A stretch of 64,000 bases of DNA from Klebsiella huaxiensis (GCF_003261575.2 NZ_CP036175.1:2418001-2482000), one strand, 5' to 3'; shown: positions 1 through 8,491, counted from the stretch's first letter. Notes: a model not told the origin generated them from the letters alone. A program made the numbers and translations.

Positions 1-249
1 CTTTCTTCTGCCAAAGAAATCGGCGAACTTCCCTCCGAAAACGCTACCTAAGGCGGCACCGATCAGCAACACGCTCATTACCAGACCTTCTGTGGTTGGT
101 GTCAGAGCCATATATTGTTTCAGTGAGGAAAATGCACCATTAATAACTCCTGTGTCGTAACCGAATAGCAGGCCGCCAAATGTTGCTACTAAAGTGATTT
201 GGTGTAGTCGTTTTCTCTGTTGTAGGTTCAGATTCATTATAAGAGACAT
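1..249 (-). CDS. Sugar-porter family MFS transporter, N-terminal fragment
   Basis: The first 83 codons of a gene that runs off the left edge of the window. The translation starts MSLIMNLNLQQRKR, then has a first membrane helix containing GGLLFGYDTGVINGAF. That is the helix-1 signature of the sugar-porter branch of the major facilitator superfamily (xylose, inositol and galactose importers). It ends in the loop 2-3 motif GGKFADFFGRRK, also typical of MFS proteins. Family knowledge makes it an inner-membrane proton-coupled sugar or polyol importer. The substrate cannot be read from this piece. Codon 5 is also Met, so the start could be 12 nt shorter. A small unknown gene lies 129 nt upstream on the same strand and may share its promoter. 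Confidence 0.85.
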   Translation of the reverse strand, partial: MSLIMNLNLQQRKRLHQITLVATFGGLLFGYDTGVINGAFSSLKQYMALTPTTEGLVMSVLLIGAALGSVFGGKFADFFGRRK

Positions 250-378
250 TTTTATACCTTTTGTTTTGATTAACGGCACAAGATAAAAATAAATCACCCC
301 CAACCATGGCCGATCTTTTAGTTCGCTGGCATATGACGGGCATGAAATGATTTTTGTTCTTTGTGCTACTTAGCTCTT

Positions 379-573
379 TTAGTTATTCGCTAAATAAATC
401 CGGTCAAAGAGGCTTCTTTTGATTAATGATGAATCATCAGTATATGTAGGGGTTTTTCCTCCGGGGTCGTTGGCGTACAGAATGTCCCCGGTAGCATTTT
501 CGTGTGAACTGGTGGTGGTATGGCAATCGCCAACATAGACGGTACCAATAAGTTCTGATCTCACTTCTCTCAT
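379..573 (-). CDS. Unknown 64-residue protein upstream of the sugar porter
   Basis: I do not recognise this protein. The start at 573 is chosen because GGAGG lies five bases before the ATG. An upstream in-frame Met would give 80 residues but has no such site. The translation (MREVRSELIGTVYVGDCHTT...) is hydrophilic with no membrane segment or signal peptide. It has one Cys followed by His (residues 17-18), a Ser/Thr-rich stretch, and a basic-hydrophobic C-terminus ending in NN. It points the same way as the sugar porter 129 nt downstream, so the two may be co-transcribed. The strong ribosome site supports translation, but lack of a family leaves it uncertain. Confidence 0.5.
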   Translation of the reverse strand: MREVRSELIGTVYVGDCHTTTSSHENATGDILYANDPGGKTPTYTDDSSLIKRSLFDRIYLANN

Positions 574-647
574 GGAATCCTCCGGGGGGTTAGGATTTCT
601 GCTGCACCTTAGCGTAATCAAAGTGCGTTTAGTGAGGTGAGATTATG

Positions 648-672
648 GCATTTTATTTTGAAATGAAAATGC
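648..672. repeat. Imperfect inverted repeat, possible operator
   Basis: Arms GCATTTT and AAAATGC are separated by 11 bases that themselves contain AAAT-like half-repeats. It lies 75-99 bases upstream of the start codon of the small gene at 573, a usual place for an operator. A second partly related run, GAAATTTCATTTC, follows at about 691-703. The regulator is unknown. Confidence 0.35.
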
Positions 673-832
673 AAATAGATCACATTTTGGAAATTTCATT
701 TCGATTGTGGTGGGTCCGAATGAGTACTCATGGCATCAGATACAATGATGTTTTTATAACATATTGATATTATATGTTATTTTTTAACATTTAAAAGATT
801 GTGGATTATGGTTTCTTGGGATCTAATGTTAA

Positions 833-854
833 ATTTATGATATGTATCACATTT
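833..854. promoter_or_regulatory. CRP-like binding site
   Basis: The 22-base stretch ATTTATGATATGTATCACATTT has TATGA and TCACA half-sites at the CRP spacing, so 4 of 5 and 5 of 5 core bases match. It sits about 260 bases upstream of the small gene and sugar porter, consistent with catabolite control of a sugar gene. The distance is longer than usual, so the promoter start would have to lie well upstream of the small gene. Confidence 0.4.
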
Positions 855-1062
855 GTTATTAAAACTCATTAATGAAATTAAAATTCTATTTTTGTATTTA
901 TTTTATATTTTATTCGAAATTTGATGGACTGAAAACCACTCCCGGCAGAACCTGGATGGCAAGTCTGAGTTGGCAAGAGAAGTGGTAAAGGATAGGGGCG
1001 TGGATCTTTACTGTTTGACTTGTGACCGCTAATTCAAATGTATCTTGTATGAGTTGGGGCAT

Positions 1063-1093
1063 AAAAAAATCCACGCATCTGCGTGGATTTTTT
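1063..1093. terminator. Terminator after ychF, works in both directions
   Basis: Nine-base stem AATCCACGC/GCGTGGATT with an ATCT loop, flanked by seven A on one side and six T on the other. It follows the ychF stop on the minus strand by 16 bases. Confidence 0.85.
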
Positions 1094-1108
1094 AGTGATA
1101 AAAAGAGA

Positions 1109-2203
1109 TTAGACGTTGAACAGGAAGTTCATGATATCGCCATCTTTCACAATATAATCTTTACCTTCAGCGCGCATTTTCCCGGCTTCTTTAGCACCTT
1201 GCTCACCTTTATAGGTAATAAAGTCTTCAAAGGCGATGGTTTGGGCGCGGATAAAGCCTTTTTCGAAGTCGGTGTGGATTTTACCTGCCGCCTGCGGTGC
1301 GGTTGCACCGACTGGGATGGTCCACGCACGAACTTCTTTCACGCCAGCGGTGAAGTAGGTTTGCAGGTTCAACAGTTCGTAACCAGCGCGGATAACTCGG
1401 TTCAGACCCGGTTCTTCAATTCCCAGTTCAGCCATGAACTCCTCGCGATCGGCATCGTCGAGTTCAGCGATATCGGATTCAACAGCGGCGCAAACGGCAA
1501 CCACGACAGAACCTTCCGCAGCTGCGATTTCGCGCACTTTATCGAGGTACGGGTTATTCTCAAAACCGTCTTCGTTGACGTTAGCGATATACATGGTTGG
1601 CTTCAGGGTCAGGAAGCTCAGGTATTTAATCGCTGCTTTGTCTTCTTCGGTCAGGTTTTTCAGCGCACGCAGCATACCGGCGTTTTCCAGCTGCGGCAGG
1701 CATTTTTCCAGAGCAGCCTGCTCAGCTTTAGCGTCTTTATCGCCGCCTTTGGCCTTTTTCTGCACGCGGTGCAGGGCGCGCTCACAGGTGTCCAGATCGG
1801 ACAGCGCCAGTTCGGTGTTGATAACTTCGATATCGTCAGCCGGATCCACTTTATTGTTAACGTGGATAATGTTGTCGTTTTCAAAGCAGCGCACCACGTG
1901 ACCGATAGCTTCAGTTTCACGAATGTTGGTCAGAAACTGGTTACCCAGACCTTCGCCTTTAGACGCGCCTTTTACCAGACCTGCGATATCGACGAATTCC
2001 ATGGTGGTTGGCAGGATACGCTGTGGTTTGACGATTTCAGCCAGTTTGTCCAGACGCGGATCGGGCATCGGAACGACACCGGTGTTCGGCTCGATGGTAC
2101 AGAAGGGGAAGTTGGCCGCTTCAATACCCGCTTTGGTGAGCGCATTGAACAGGGTGGATTTGCCGACGTTGGGCAAACCGACGATACCGCATTTGAATCC
2201 CAT
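1109..2203 (-). CDS. ychF: Ribosome-binding ATPase YchF (Obg family)
   Basis: Obg-related P-loop protein that binds ribosomes and hydrolyses ATP rather than GTP, linked in E. coli to oxidative-stress control. At 364 residues it matches the family length (363). It shows the Walker A/G1 motif GLPNVGKST at residues 8-16, a G3-type DIAGLVKGA near 74, and NVNE in place of the GTP-specific NKxD (near 207), which explains the ATP preference. The C-terminal third is the TGS domain ending in KDGDIMNFLFNV. It follows pth on the same strand with a 117 nt gap, as in E. coli. Confidence 0.97.
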   Translation of the reverse strand: MGFKCGIVGLPNVGKSTLFNALTKAGIEAANFPFCTIEPNTGVVPMPDPRLDKLAEIVKPQRILPTTMEFVDIAGLVKGASKGEGLGNQFLTNIRETEAIGHVVRCFENDNIIHVNNKVDPADDIEVINTELALSDLDTCERALHRVQKKAKGGDKDAKAEQAALEKCLPQLENAGMLRALKNLTEEDKAAIKYLSFLTLKPTMYIANVNEDGFENNPYLDKVREIAAAEGSVVVAVCAAVESDIAELDDADREEFMAELGIEEPGLNRVIRAGYELLNLQTYFTAGVKEVRAWTIPVGATAPQAAGKIHTDFEKGFIRAQTIAFEDFITYKGEQGAKEAGKMRAEGKDYIVKDGDIMNFLFNV

Positions 2204-2320
2204 GATTTAAATCACCTTAATCTTTGGATAATCAACCTGTTACAGTGAGCAGATTGTAGAAAAGTAAATAGCTTTGCCTATTATACACCGTGCGCGGCAA
2301 AAATTCCGCACGTCGACCGG

Positions 2321-2905
2321 TTATTGCGCTTTAAAAGCGTGCAATCGGTTGGTTGCTTTGGTGAGACCCTCTTTCAGCCAAACTTCGGTACAACGCACCG
2401 CTTCGTCAACAGCTTCATCAATGAGTTTCTGTTCGCTAACGGGCGGTTTCCCCAAAACAAAACCGACAACTTTATTTTTATCGCCCGGATGACCGATTCC
2501 CACACGTAAGCGGTGAAAGTTCGGGTTATTACCCAGTTTGTTGATGATGTCTTTCAGGCCATTATGGCCGCCATGGCCGCCGCCAAGTTTGAATTTAGCT
2601 ACGCCGGGTGGCAGGTCGAGCTCATCATGGGCCACCAGAATTTCATCTGGATTGATGCGAAAGAAGGTTGCCATTGCCGATACGGCTTTACCGCTAAGAT
2701 TCATAAAGGTGGTGGGTACCAGCAGACGAACATCTTCACCAGCAAGGTTAATCCGTGAGGTGTAGCCGAAGAATTTGCTCTCTTCGCGCAGCGGCGCGCG
2801 GTTGCGCTCAGCTAATAAATCTACATACCAGGCACCGGCGTTATGTCGGGTCGCTGCGTATTCAGCGCCGGGATTCGCCAGGCCGACAATCAATTTTATG
2901 GTCAC
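2321..2905 (-). CDS. pth: Peptidyl-tRNA hydrolase
   Basis: Releases tRNA from peptidyl-tRNA that has dropped off ribosomes. The frame is open further upstream, but the GTG at 2905 gives VTIKLIVGLANPG, which aligns with the E. coli start. It has AGGA seven bases before it and yields exactly 194 residues as in E. coli. Visible landmarks are NPG near residue 10, the catalytic His region ATRHNAG near 20, and GGGHGGHNGLKDI near 107. The extra N-terminal residues of the longer frame look untranslated. Confidence 0.96.
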   Translation of the reverse strand: MTIKLIVGLANPGAEYAATRHNAGAWYVDLLAERNRAPLREESKFFGYTSRINLAGEDVRLLVPTTFMNLSGKAVSAMATFFRINPDEILVAHDELDLPPGVAKFKLGGGHGGHNGLKDIINKLGNNPNFHRLRVGIGHPGDKNKVVGFVLGKPPVSEQKLIDEAVDEAVRCTEVWLKEGLTKATNRLHAFKAQ

Positions 2906-3177
2906 TTTTCTGTCCTGAATGGGTCGTTCTCTGGCGCGTAGTGTACTGTCTGCGCGCGCAGTTGACAAAATTCTGCCAGCGAAACGCTGCGTGTCATGAT
3001 GGTTTCGGGTTTGAACAATTAGAATTTGATGTAGTTCAGTAGGTTATTTGTAAACTTTTGTTGGTTTGATGTTCGCTTATGTGATCGTCCACGCAATCGC
3101 CTTATTGGTCATTGTCTATACTATACCTACAAGATTTGGGGATATTCCCATGCAACCCAAGGTTCCGGAGGTGACAT

Positions 3178-3453
3178 ATGAAACGCAGAAACGCTTCGTT
3201 ACTCGGTAATGTGCTGATGGGGTTGGGGTTGGTCGTCATGGTTGTCGGCGTTGGTTACTCTATTCTAAACCAGCTTCCGCAGCTTGACCTGCCGCAGTTT
3301 TTTGCGCATGGCGCAATCTTAAGCATTTTTGTCGGCGCGGTTCTGTGGCTGGCAGGTGCGCGTATCGGCGGCCATGAACAGGTCAGCGACAGATATTGGT
3401 GGGTTCGTCACTACGACAAACGCTGCCGCCGCGATCAGCATCGCCACAGCTGA
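3178..3453 (+). CDS. ychH: Stress-related inner-membrane protein YchH
   Basis: A 91-residue protein closely matching E. coli YchH (92). It has two membrane helices (about residues 9-29 and 40-61) and a basic tail RYWWVRHYDKRCRRDQHRHS. In E. coli it is induced by stress and is under CRP control. The start has GGAGG six bases upstream. Divergent from pth; the 272 nt between them holds a half CRP site (TGTGA near 3079) and TATACT near 3117 as a possible -10, neither decisive. Confidence 0.93.
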   Translation: MKRRNASLLGNVLMGLGLVVMVVGVGYSILNQLPQLDLPQFFAHGAILSIFVGAVLWLAGARIGGHEQVSDRYWWVRHYDKRCRRDQHRHS

Positions 3454-3468
3454 GTGAATTCCATTCCG

Positions 3469-3489
3469 CCAGCCGTTCATGACGGCTGG
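3469..3489 (+). terminator. Hairpin after ychH
   Basis: Stem CCAGCCGT/ACGGCTGG-like with a short loop, 16 bases after the ychH stop. The following T content is low, so termination may be weak. Confidence 0.5.
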
Positions 3490-3597
3490 TGCGTTCTATC
3501 ATAGCCTGGGCAGGCTATTCCTCTATTGTTGTCTAAATTCCCTTTCCGTTACCCTTTTCGAATACTACGGCGCGATCCAAATTCGTATACTTAGCAC

Positions 3598-3628
3598 TTG
3601 ACCCTGACGTAACGTCAGACAGCAGAGT
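3598..3628 (+). promoter_or_regulatory. MerR-type promoter and operator of the albA-like gene
   Basis: TTGACC (3598-3603) is followed by the perfect inverted repeat CTGACGT-A-ACGTCAG (3604-3618), then CAGAGT (3623-3628) as a poor -10 at 19-base spacing. An operator inside an over-long 19-base spacer is the hallmark of promoters activated by MerR-family proteins through DNA distortion. It lies 30 bases before the MerR-family gene, implying autoregulation. Confidence 0.7.
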
Positions 3629-3657
3629 GGCGTCACTGGTAAACGAAAGGAGCAGTC

Positions 3658-4704
3658 ATGTTAATTCAGGTGGGAGAACTGGCGAAGCGTGCCGGAATAA
3701 CCGTTCGCACGCTACATCACTATGAACAAACAGGATTGCTGACCCCTTCAGCCAGAAGCGCGGCGGGTTACCGGCTATACAATCTGGCGGCCGTTCAGCG
3801 GCTGCATATGATCAAGGTGTTGGCTCAGGCCGGGCTGGAACTCGCCACTATTAAGGACTATCTCGCCAGGGATGCTTTCTCGCTGTCTGACCTGCTGGTC
3901 AAGCAGATAACCACTCTTGATCGGCAGCTACAAACCATCTCAACGCTACGCGAACGGCTGGCGCTGCTGCGCGATGAGTTAGACAGGGGAAGCGACCCCG
4001 ATCTGGAGTCCTGGCTACAGATGCTGGAGCTAATGAAAATGTACGATCGCTGGTTTAGTCAACAGGAACTACAGGTGCTGCCGTTCGCGGAGCAGGATGA
4101 GCAACGTAATCAAGCCTGGCGGGCGCTGGTTAATGAAGTTCAGGGATTAATGCGCAAGCAATGCCCGGCAGATGCCCCTCAGGCGATGAGTCTGGCGACA
4201 CGCTGGATGGAACAGTTAGAGCAGGATACCGCCGGACGACCTGAATTTTTGACCCGGCTGAATGAAATGCATGCCGCCGAACCACAGATGTGCGAACAAA
4301 CCGGCGTTACCCCGCAGATCATTGACTTTATCACTCACGCTTTTGCGGAAAGTAAGCTGGAGATCTGGGCGCGCTATCTGAACGCCGAGGAGCTGGCGTT
4401 TACCCGGCAGCACTATTTCGATCGGCTGATGGAATGGCCGGCGCTGGTGGCCGATCTGCATTATGCGTGTCGCGAACAGCTGAAACCAGCTTCATCGCAA
4501 GGACAGCATCTTGCACAACGCTGGCTGGCGTTGTTTCAATCTTACGCCGGAGATAACCCGCAAACTCAACAGAAATTTCGCAACGCGATGGAGCAGGAGC
4601 CGCATTTGATGAAGGGAACGTGGATGACTCCGGAGGTGCTTGCCTGGCTTCAGCAGGCTATAGGGGTGATGATGCGGCAGGCACAGGGGCCTGCCGCCAG
4701 GTAA
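3658..4704 (+). CDS. MerR-family regulator with two TipAS-like ligand domains (AlbA type)
   Basis: A 348-residue protein. Residues 1-70 form a MerR helix-turn-helix (VGELAKRAGITVRTLHHYEQTGLL, RxxxGYRLY). A coiled-coil dimer helix follows to about 110. Two tandem helical TipAS/antibiotic-recognition domains fill about 120-345; the repeat is visible as MEQLEQDTAG...EPQMCEQTGVTP and ALFQSYAGDNPQ...EPHLMKGTWMTP. This is the architecture of the long form of Klebsiella AlbA, which binds the gyrase poison albicidin. Sequestering the ligand and activating its own promoter is the likely role. The gene ends one base before the convergent dauA stop. I give no symbol because the ligand is inferred from architecture. 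Confidence 0.85.
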   Translation: MLIQVGELAKRAGITVRTLHHYEQTGLLTPSARSAAGYRLYNLAAVQRLHMIKVLAQAGLELATIKDYLARDAFSLSDLLVKQITTLDRQLQTISTLRERLALLRDELDRGSDPDLESWLQMLELMKMYDRWFSQQELQVLPFAEQDEQRNQAWRALVNEVQGLMRKQCPADAPQAMSLATRWMEQLEQDTAGRPEFLTRLNEMHAAEPQMCEQTGVTPQIIDFITHAFAESKLEIWARYLNAEELAFTRQHYFDRLMEWPALVADLHYACREQLKPASSQGQHLAQRWLALFQSYAGDNPQTQQKFRNAMEQEPHLMKGTWMTPEVLAWLQQAIGVMMRQAQGPAAR

Positions 4705-6384
4705 TTAAATGTCCGCCAGCGCGGCGTTACGATCCGGGTAAAAGCTCAGGCGACCCGCAATCGGTTTAACGCCTGCGCGCGCCAAAGTACGCAGCGGTTG
4801 AAACTCGAGGTTAGAGACGCGCAGCTCACAGCCTTCCGGCAGCTTATTGACAAAGCGCTGGAAGGCATCAAGCCCACCTGCATCCAGCACCGGCACCGCA
4901 TCCCACTTCAGCACAACGATACGTTTACCTTCAACCCGTGTTTCCAGATCGGTAAACAACCCCTCAGCGGCAGCGAAGAACAGTGGCCCTATCACGCGTA
5001 GCACCAACACATCGTCAGGCACTTCAACGTTGACCGGCGCGAGACGAGTCATGCGCGCAATCCGGCGCATAAACAGCAGTGAGGCCAGCACGATACCAAC
5101 GCTGATGGCGATAACCATATCAAACAGCACGGTCAGCGACATACACATCAGCAGTACGATAATGTCGTCTTTCGGGCCGTGACGCAGTAAGTTCACAACC
5201 TTATGCGCCTCGCTCATATTCCATGCCACCATCAGCAGCAGCGCCGCCATCGCGGAAAGCGGCAGCCAGGAAAGCAGCGGCGCGAGGACCAGTAGCGCCA
5301 TGATCACCAGCAGGGCGTGGATCACGGCGGAAACAGGTGAGGTTGCGCCAGCACGGACGTTTGCTGCTGAACGGGCAATGGCGGCAGTGGCCGTAATACC
5401 GCCGAAGAACGGAGCAACGATGTTGCCAAGGCCCTGGCCAATCAGTTCACTATTGGCTTTATGCTTGGTGCCGGTCATGCCATCCAATACCACGGCGCAG
5501 AGCAGCGATTCAATCGCCCCGAGCATAGCCATCGAAAACGCCGCCGGGAGCAGTGCCTGCAGCGAGGCCCAACTGAGCGTAAAGTCCGAACCGGGCATAT
5601 CCCACGGCAGAACCAACTGCGGCAGCAGTTGCGGAATACCGTTGCCCTGGCTGCCGTCGGCGAGAATATAGTGGAACTGAGAGCCGATAGTGGCGACGTG
5701 GCCGCCAACCAGGTTAACTACGCCCATCACCGCACAGCCTGCCAATAGAGCTGGAAGGTGGCCTGGAAGACGGATCCCCAGGCGCGGCCAGAAAATTAAG
5801 ATCCCTAGCGTGACCACGCCAATAGCCGCATCACCGAGGTTAATCGTCGGCAGGGCCATAAACAGAGCACCGACTTTCTGCAAATAATGTTCAGGCACGT
5901 GGGCCATCTGTAGGCCGAGGAAATCTTTAATCTGCATGGTACCAATGGTGATACCAATCCCGGAGGTAAAACCGAGCGTGACCGACAGCGGGATGTACTC
6001 AATCAGGCGACCAAAGCGTGCCAGGCCGAAAAGAATTAAAAACACCCCCGACATTAACGTCGCCACCAGCAGTCCCGCAAGGCCAAACTGCTGCGAAACC
6101 GGGTACAGGATGACCACGAAAGCGGCAGTTGGCCCGGAAACGCTGAAGCGTGAGCCGCCGGTTAATGCAATCACGATCCCCGCCACCGCCGAGGTATAGA
6201 GACCGTACTGCGGTGCTACGCCGCTGCCTATTGCCAGCGCCATCGCCAGAGGAATGGCGATGATCCCGACGGTAATCCCGGCAATGACATCACGGGTAAA
6301 TCGCGATGCGGTATATTTTTCTTTCCAGCAAGCGTCGATGAGGGCGCGGAAAGGCATCACATGTGAGGAAAATAATCTATTCAC
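4705..6384 (-). CDS. dauA: C4-dicarboxylate transporter DauA (SLC26/SulP with STAS domain)
   Basis: 559 residues, the E. coli length, starting at GTG as in E. coli. The N-terminal two thirds form the SulP membrane domain (RDVIAGITVGIIAIPLAMALAIGSG signature region near residue 30, FSVSGPTAAFVV near 85). The C-terminal STAS domain covers about 440-550 (DDVLVLRVIGPLFFAAAEGLF, LDAGGLDAF). In E. coli it imports succinate and other C4 acids aerobically at acidic pH. It is read against the albA-like gene, abutting it tail to tail with no gap, and lies after prs on the same strand behind a terminator. Confidence 0.96.
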   Translation of the reverse strand: MNRLFSSHVMPFRALIDACWKEKYTASRFTRDVIAGITVGIIAIPLAMALAIGSGVAPQYGLYTSAVAGIVIALTGGSRFSVSGPTAAFVVILYPVSQQFGLAGLLVATLMSGVFLILFGLARFGRLIEYIPLSVTLGFTSGIGITIGTMQIKDFLGLQMAHVPEHYLQKVGALFMALPTINLGDAAIGVVTLGILIFWPRLGIRLPGHLPALLAGCAVMGVVNLVGGHVATIGSQFHYILADGSQGNGIPQLLPQLVLPWDMPGSDFTLSWASLQALLPAAFSMAMLGAIESLLCAVVLDGMTGTKHKANSELIGQGLGNIVAPFFGGITATAAIARSAANVRAGATSPVSAVIHALLVIMALLVLAPLLSWLPLSAMAALLLMVAWNMSEAHKVVNLLRHGPKDDIIVLLMCMSLTVLFDMVIAISVGIVLASLLFMRRIARMTRLAPVNVEVPDDVLVLRVIGPLFFAAAEGLFTDLETRVEGKRIVVLKWDAVPVLDAGGLDAFQRFVNKLPEGCELRVSNLEFQPLRTLARAGVKPIAGRLSFYPDRNAALADI

Positions 6385-6469
6385 AATAATGTTTCATCCA
6401 TGAGCGCATCATCTGTCAACTGAATGGCAGGTGAAGGAGGCATTAATCATACAAATTAGGTTTAGAGAC

Positions 6470-6495
6470 AAAAAAACCCGCCGCAGCGGGTTTTT
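6470..6495 (-). terminator. Terminator after prs
   Basis: Stem AAAAACCCGC/GCGGGTTTTT with a CGCA loop, 13 bases beyond the prs stop. Runs of A and T on both flanks would let it work on either strand. Confidence 0.88.
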
Positions 6496-6508
6496 ATGCC
6501 GGGCTCGA

Positions 6509-7456
6509 TTAGTGTTCGAACATGGCAGAGATGGATTCTTCGTTGCTGATACGACGAATCGCTTCGGCCAGCATGCCAGACAGCGTCAGAGTACGAACTT
6601 TTGCCAGCGCTTTGATTTCTGGTGCCAGTGGAATGGTATCGCAGACGACGAATTCGTCAATCACAGAGTTTTGGATATTCTGGATAGCATTACCTGAGAA
6701 GATCGGGTGCGTTGCGTAAGCGAATACGCGTTTAGCGCCACGTTCTTTCAGTGCTTCTGCTGCTTTACACAGGGTACCGCCAGTATCAATCATATCGTCA
6801 ACCATCACGCAGTCACGACCAGCGACGTCACCGATGATGTGCATCACCTGAGAGACGTTAGCGCGCGGGCGACGTTTGTCGATAATAGCCATGTCGGTAT
6901 CGTGCAGCAGCTTGGCAATAGCACGAGCACGAACGACGCCGCCGATGTCCGGAGAAACCACAATTGGGTTATCCAGATTCAGCTGCAGCATGTCTTCCAG
7001 CAGGATTGGGCTGCCGAATACGTTATCAACCGGAACATCAAAGAAGCCCTGAATTTGTTCTGCATGCAGATCAACGGTCAGGACACGGTCGACGCCAACG
7101 CTGGACAGGAAGTCGGCAACCACTTTTGCGGTGATAGGTACGCGAGCAGAACGAACACGACGGTCCTGGCGAGCATAACCGAAGTAGGGGATAACAGCGG
7201 TGATACGACCTGCCGAAGCACGACGCAGAGCATCAACCATAACAACCAATTCCATCAGGTTGTCATTGGTGGGAGCACAAGTGGACTGGATGATGAAAAT
7301 ATCACCACCGCGTACGTTTTCATTGATTTGTACGCTGACTTCGCCGTCGCTAAAACGACCTACAGCGGCGTCGCCAAGAGAAGTGTACAGGCGGTTGGCA
7401 ATACGTTGTGCTAGTTCCGGGGTAGCGTTACCAGCAAAAAGCTTCATATCAGGCAC
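6509..7456 (-). CDS. prs: Ribose-phosphate diphosphokinase (PRPP synthetase)
   Basis: Makes PRPP from ribose-5-phosphate and ATP, feeding purine, pyrimidine, NAD, His and Trp synthesis. The chosen start is GTG at 7456 (V/M-PDMKLFAGNATPEL), giving 315 residues as in E. coli, with GAGG eight bases upstream. An in-frame ATG six codons earlier is less well supported. Signature region DLHAEQIQGFFDVPVDN near 129-145 and the PRPP-binding loop VDDMIDTGGTLCKA near 220 are intact. It is preceded by a long leader: a PurR operator lies about 380 bases upstream inside ispE. Confidence 0.97.
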   Translation of the reverse strand: MPDMKLFAGNATPELAQRIANRLYTSLGDAAVGRFSDGEVSVQINENVRGGDIFIIQSTCAPTNDNLMELVVMVDALRRASAGRITAVIPYFGYARQDRRVRSARVPITAKVVADFLSSVGVDRVLTVDLHAEQIQGFFDVPVDNVFGSPILLEDMLQLNLDNPIVVSPDIGGVVRARAIAKLLHDTDMAIIDKRRPRANVSQVMHIIGDVAGRDCVMVDDMIDTGGTLCKAAEALKERGAKRVFAYATHPIFSGNAIQNIQNSVIDEFVVCDTIPLAPEIKALAKVRTLTLSGMLAEAIRRISNEESISAMFEH

Positions 7457-7639
7457 GAGAAGAACCTCAGGCATGCGTCCAGTGGTGGATGAAACGGGCC
7501 AAAAACTGTGCGGGTCGGCACGATTCCATCCAGGCGGTGTATTTAAAGAGCTCGATGCAACGTCTGGAACAGGGTGACGTTGTCACCGTAACTCAGTATC
7601 CCCGGCGTACTCGCCGTTTTTTGCTAAATTCAGCAGGAC

Positions 7640-8491
7640 TTAGAGCAGCGATTGCTTGAGCGGAGAGATGTTAACACCTCGCGCTACAAAGCCATGCAGC
7701 CATGCCGGGGCTTTTTTAAGCACCTGACGAGCGGCGGATTCAGTGTCAAATTCAGCAAACACACATGCACCGGTACCAGTCAGGCGCGACGGCGCATATT
7801 CTAGCAGCCAGGAAAGCGCCGCATCAACCTCGCGAAAACGTTTTCTTGCGATAACCTCGCAATCATTGCCGAATTTACATTTTAATAACGTATTAATTGA
7901 CCTGCTCGGGGTATCACGAGGAAGTTCCGGATCGCGAAAAATGATCGGTGTGGGGATGCTGACCCCCGGATGCGCTACCAGATACCACTTTTCTTCTGGC
8001 TCTACCGGCGTCAGGATTTCACCCACGCCTTCGGCAAAAGCCGCATGACCGCGAACGAACACCGGTACGTCAGCACCTAGCTGCAAACCTAAAGCGGCCA
8101 GTTCATCTTCTGAAAGATGGCAGCCCCATAAATGATTGAGCGCCACCAGTACGGTGGCCGCGTTGGACGAGCCGCCGCCGAGACCGCCGCCCATGGGGAG
8201 AATCTTATCGATGCTGATGTCGGCGCCGCTGCCTGCGGGCAGGGTCCCGCGCTCAGAGGCTGCCTGCATTAATAACCTTGCCGCGCGGATAATCAGGTTC
8301 TCATCATCCGGCACGCCGTCCACCGGCGTCAGCAGGCGCAATTGACCATCATCACGCGGTTCGATGGTCAACGTGTCGCCATAATCAAGGAACTGAAACA
8401 GCGTCTGCAGCGTGTGATAACCATCGGCACGCAGTCCGGTAATGTACAAAAACAGATTCAGCTTCGCAGGAGAGGGCCAGCGGGTCATCAT
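7640..8491 (-). CDS. ispE: 4-diphosphocytidyl-2-C-methyl-D-erythritol kinase
   Basis: GHMP-family kinase of the non-mevalonate isoprenoid pathway, which phosphorylates CDP-methylerythritol. 283 residues, the same as E. coli. The substrate motif PSPAKLNLFLYI is near the N-terminus, and the glycine-rich ATP loop PMGGGLGGGSSNAA is near residues 94-107. The start codon overlaps the lolB stop by four bases, so the two are translationally coupled. Its coding region also carries the PurR operator of the downstream prs gene. Confidence 0.97.
   Translation of the reverse strand: MMTRWPSPAKLNLFLYITGLRADGYHTLQTLFQFLDYGDTLTIEPRDDGQLRLLTPVDGVPDDENLIIRAARLLMQAASERGTLPAGSGADISIDKILPMGGGLGGGSSNAATVLVALNHLWGCHLSEDELAALGLQLGADVPVFVRGHAAFAEGVGEILTPVEPEEKWYLVAHPGVSIPTPIIFRDPELPRDTPSRSINTLLKCKFGNDCEVIARKRFREVDAALSWLLEYAPSRLTGTGACVFAEFDTESAARQVLKKAPAWLHGFVARGVNISPLKQSLL
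7832..7847 (-). promoter_or_regulatory. PurR operator for prs, inside ispE
   Basis: On the minus strand the bases read AAGAAAACGTTTTCGC, a near-perfect PurR palindrome (centre AAAACGTTTT). It lies about 380 bases upstream of the prs start. E. coli prs is PurR-regulated from a promoter with a long leader, so the position fits. Confidence 0.75.

Larger units (their letters stand above)
574..1062. other. AT-rich gene-free control region
   Basis: No convincing gene lies here. The stretch 640-930 is strongly AT-rich and lies upstream of the leftward small gene and sugar porter. It contains an imperfect inverted repeat (648-672) and a CRP-like site (833-854), listed separately. The part nearest ychF (930-1062) shows no recognisable signal. 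Confidence 0.6.

Noticed and set aside
1022..2248. 408-codon plus-strand frame opposite ychF
   Set aside because: Antisense shadow of a conserved gene; Phe/His-rich with no domain.
3079..3099. CRP site for ychH
   Set aside because: Only the TGTGA half is convincing (other half ACGCA), so it is mentioned under the gene but not listed as a site.
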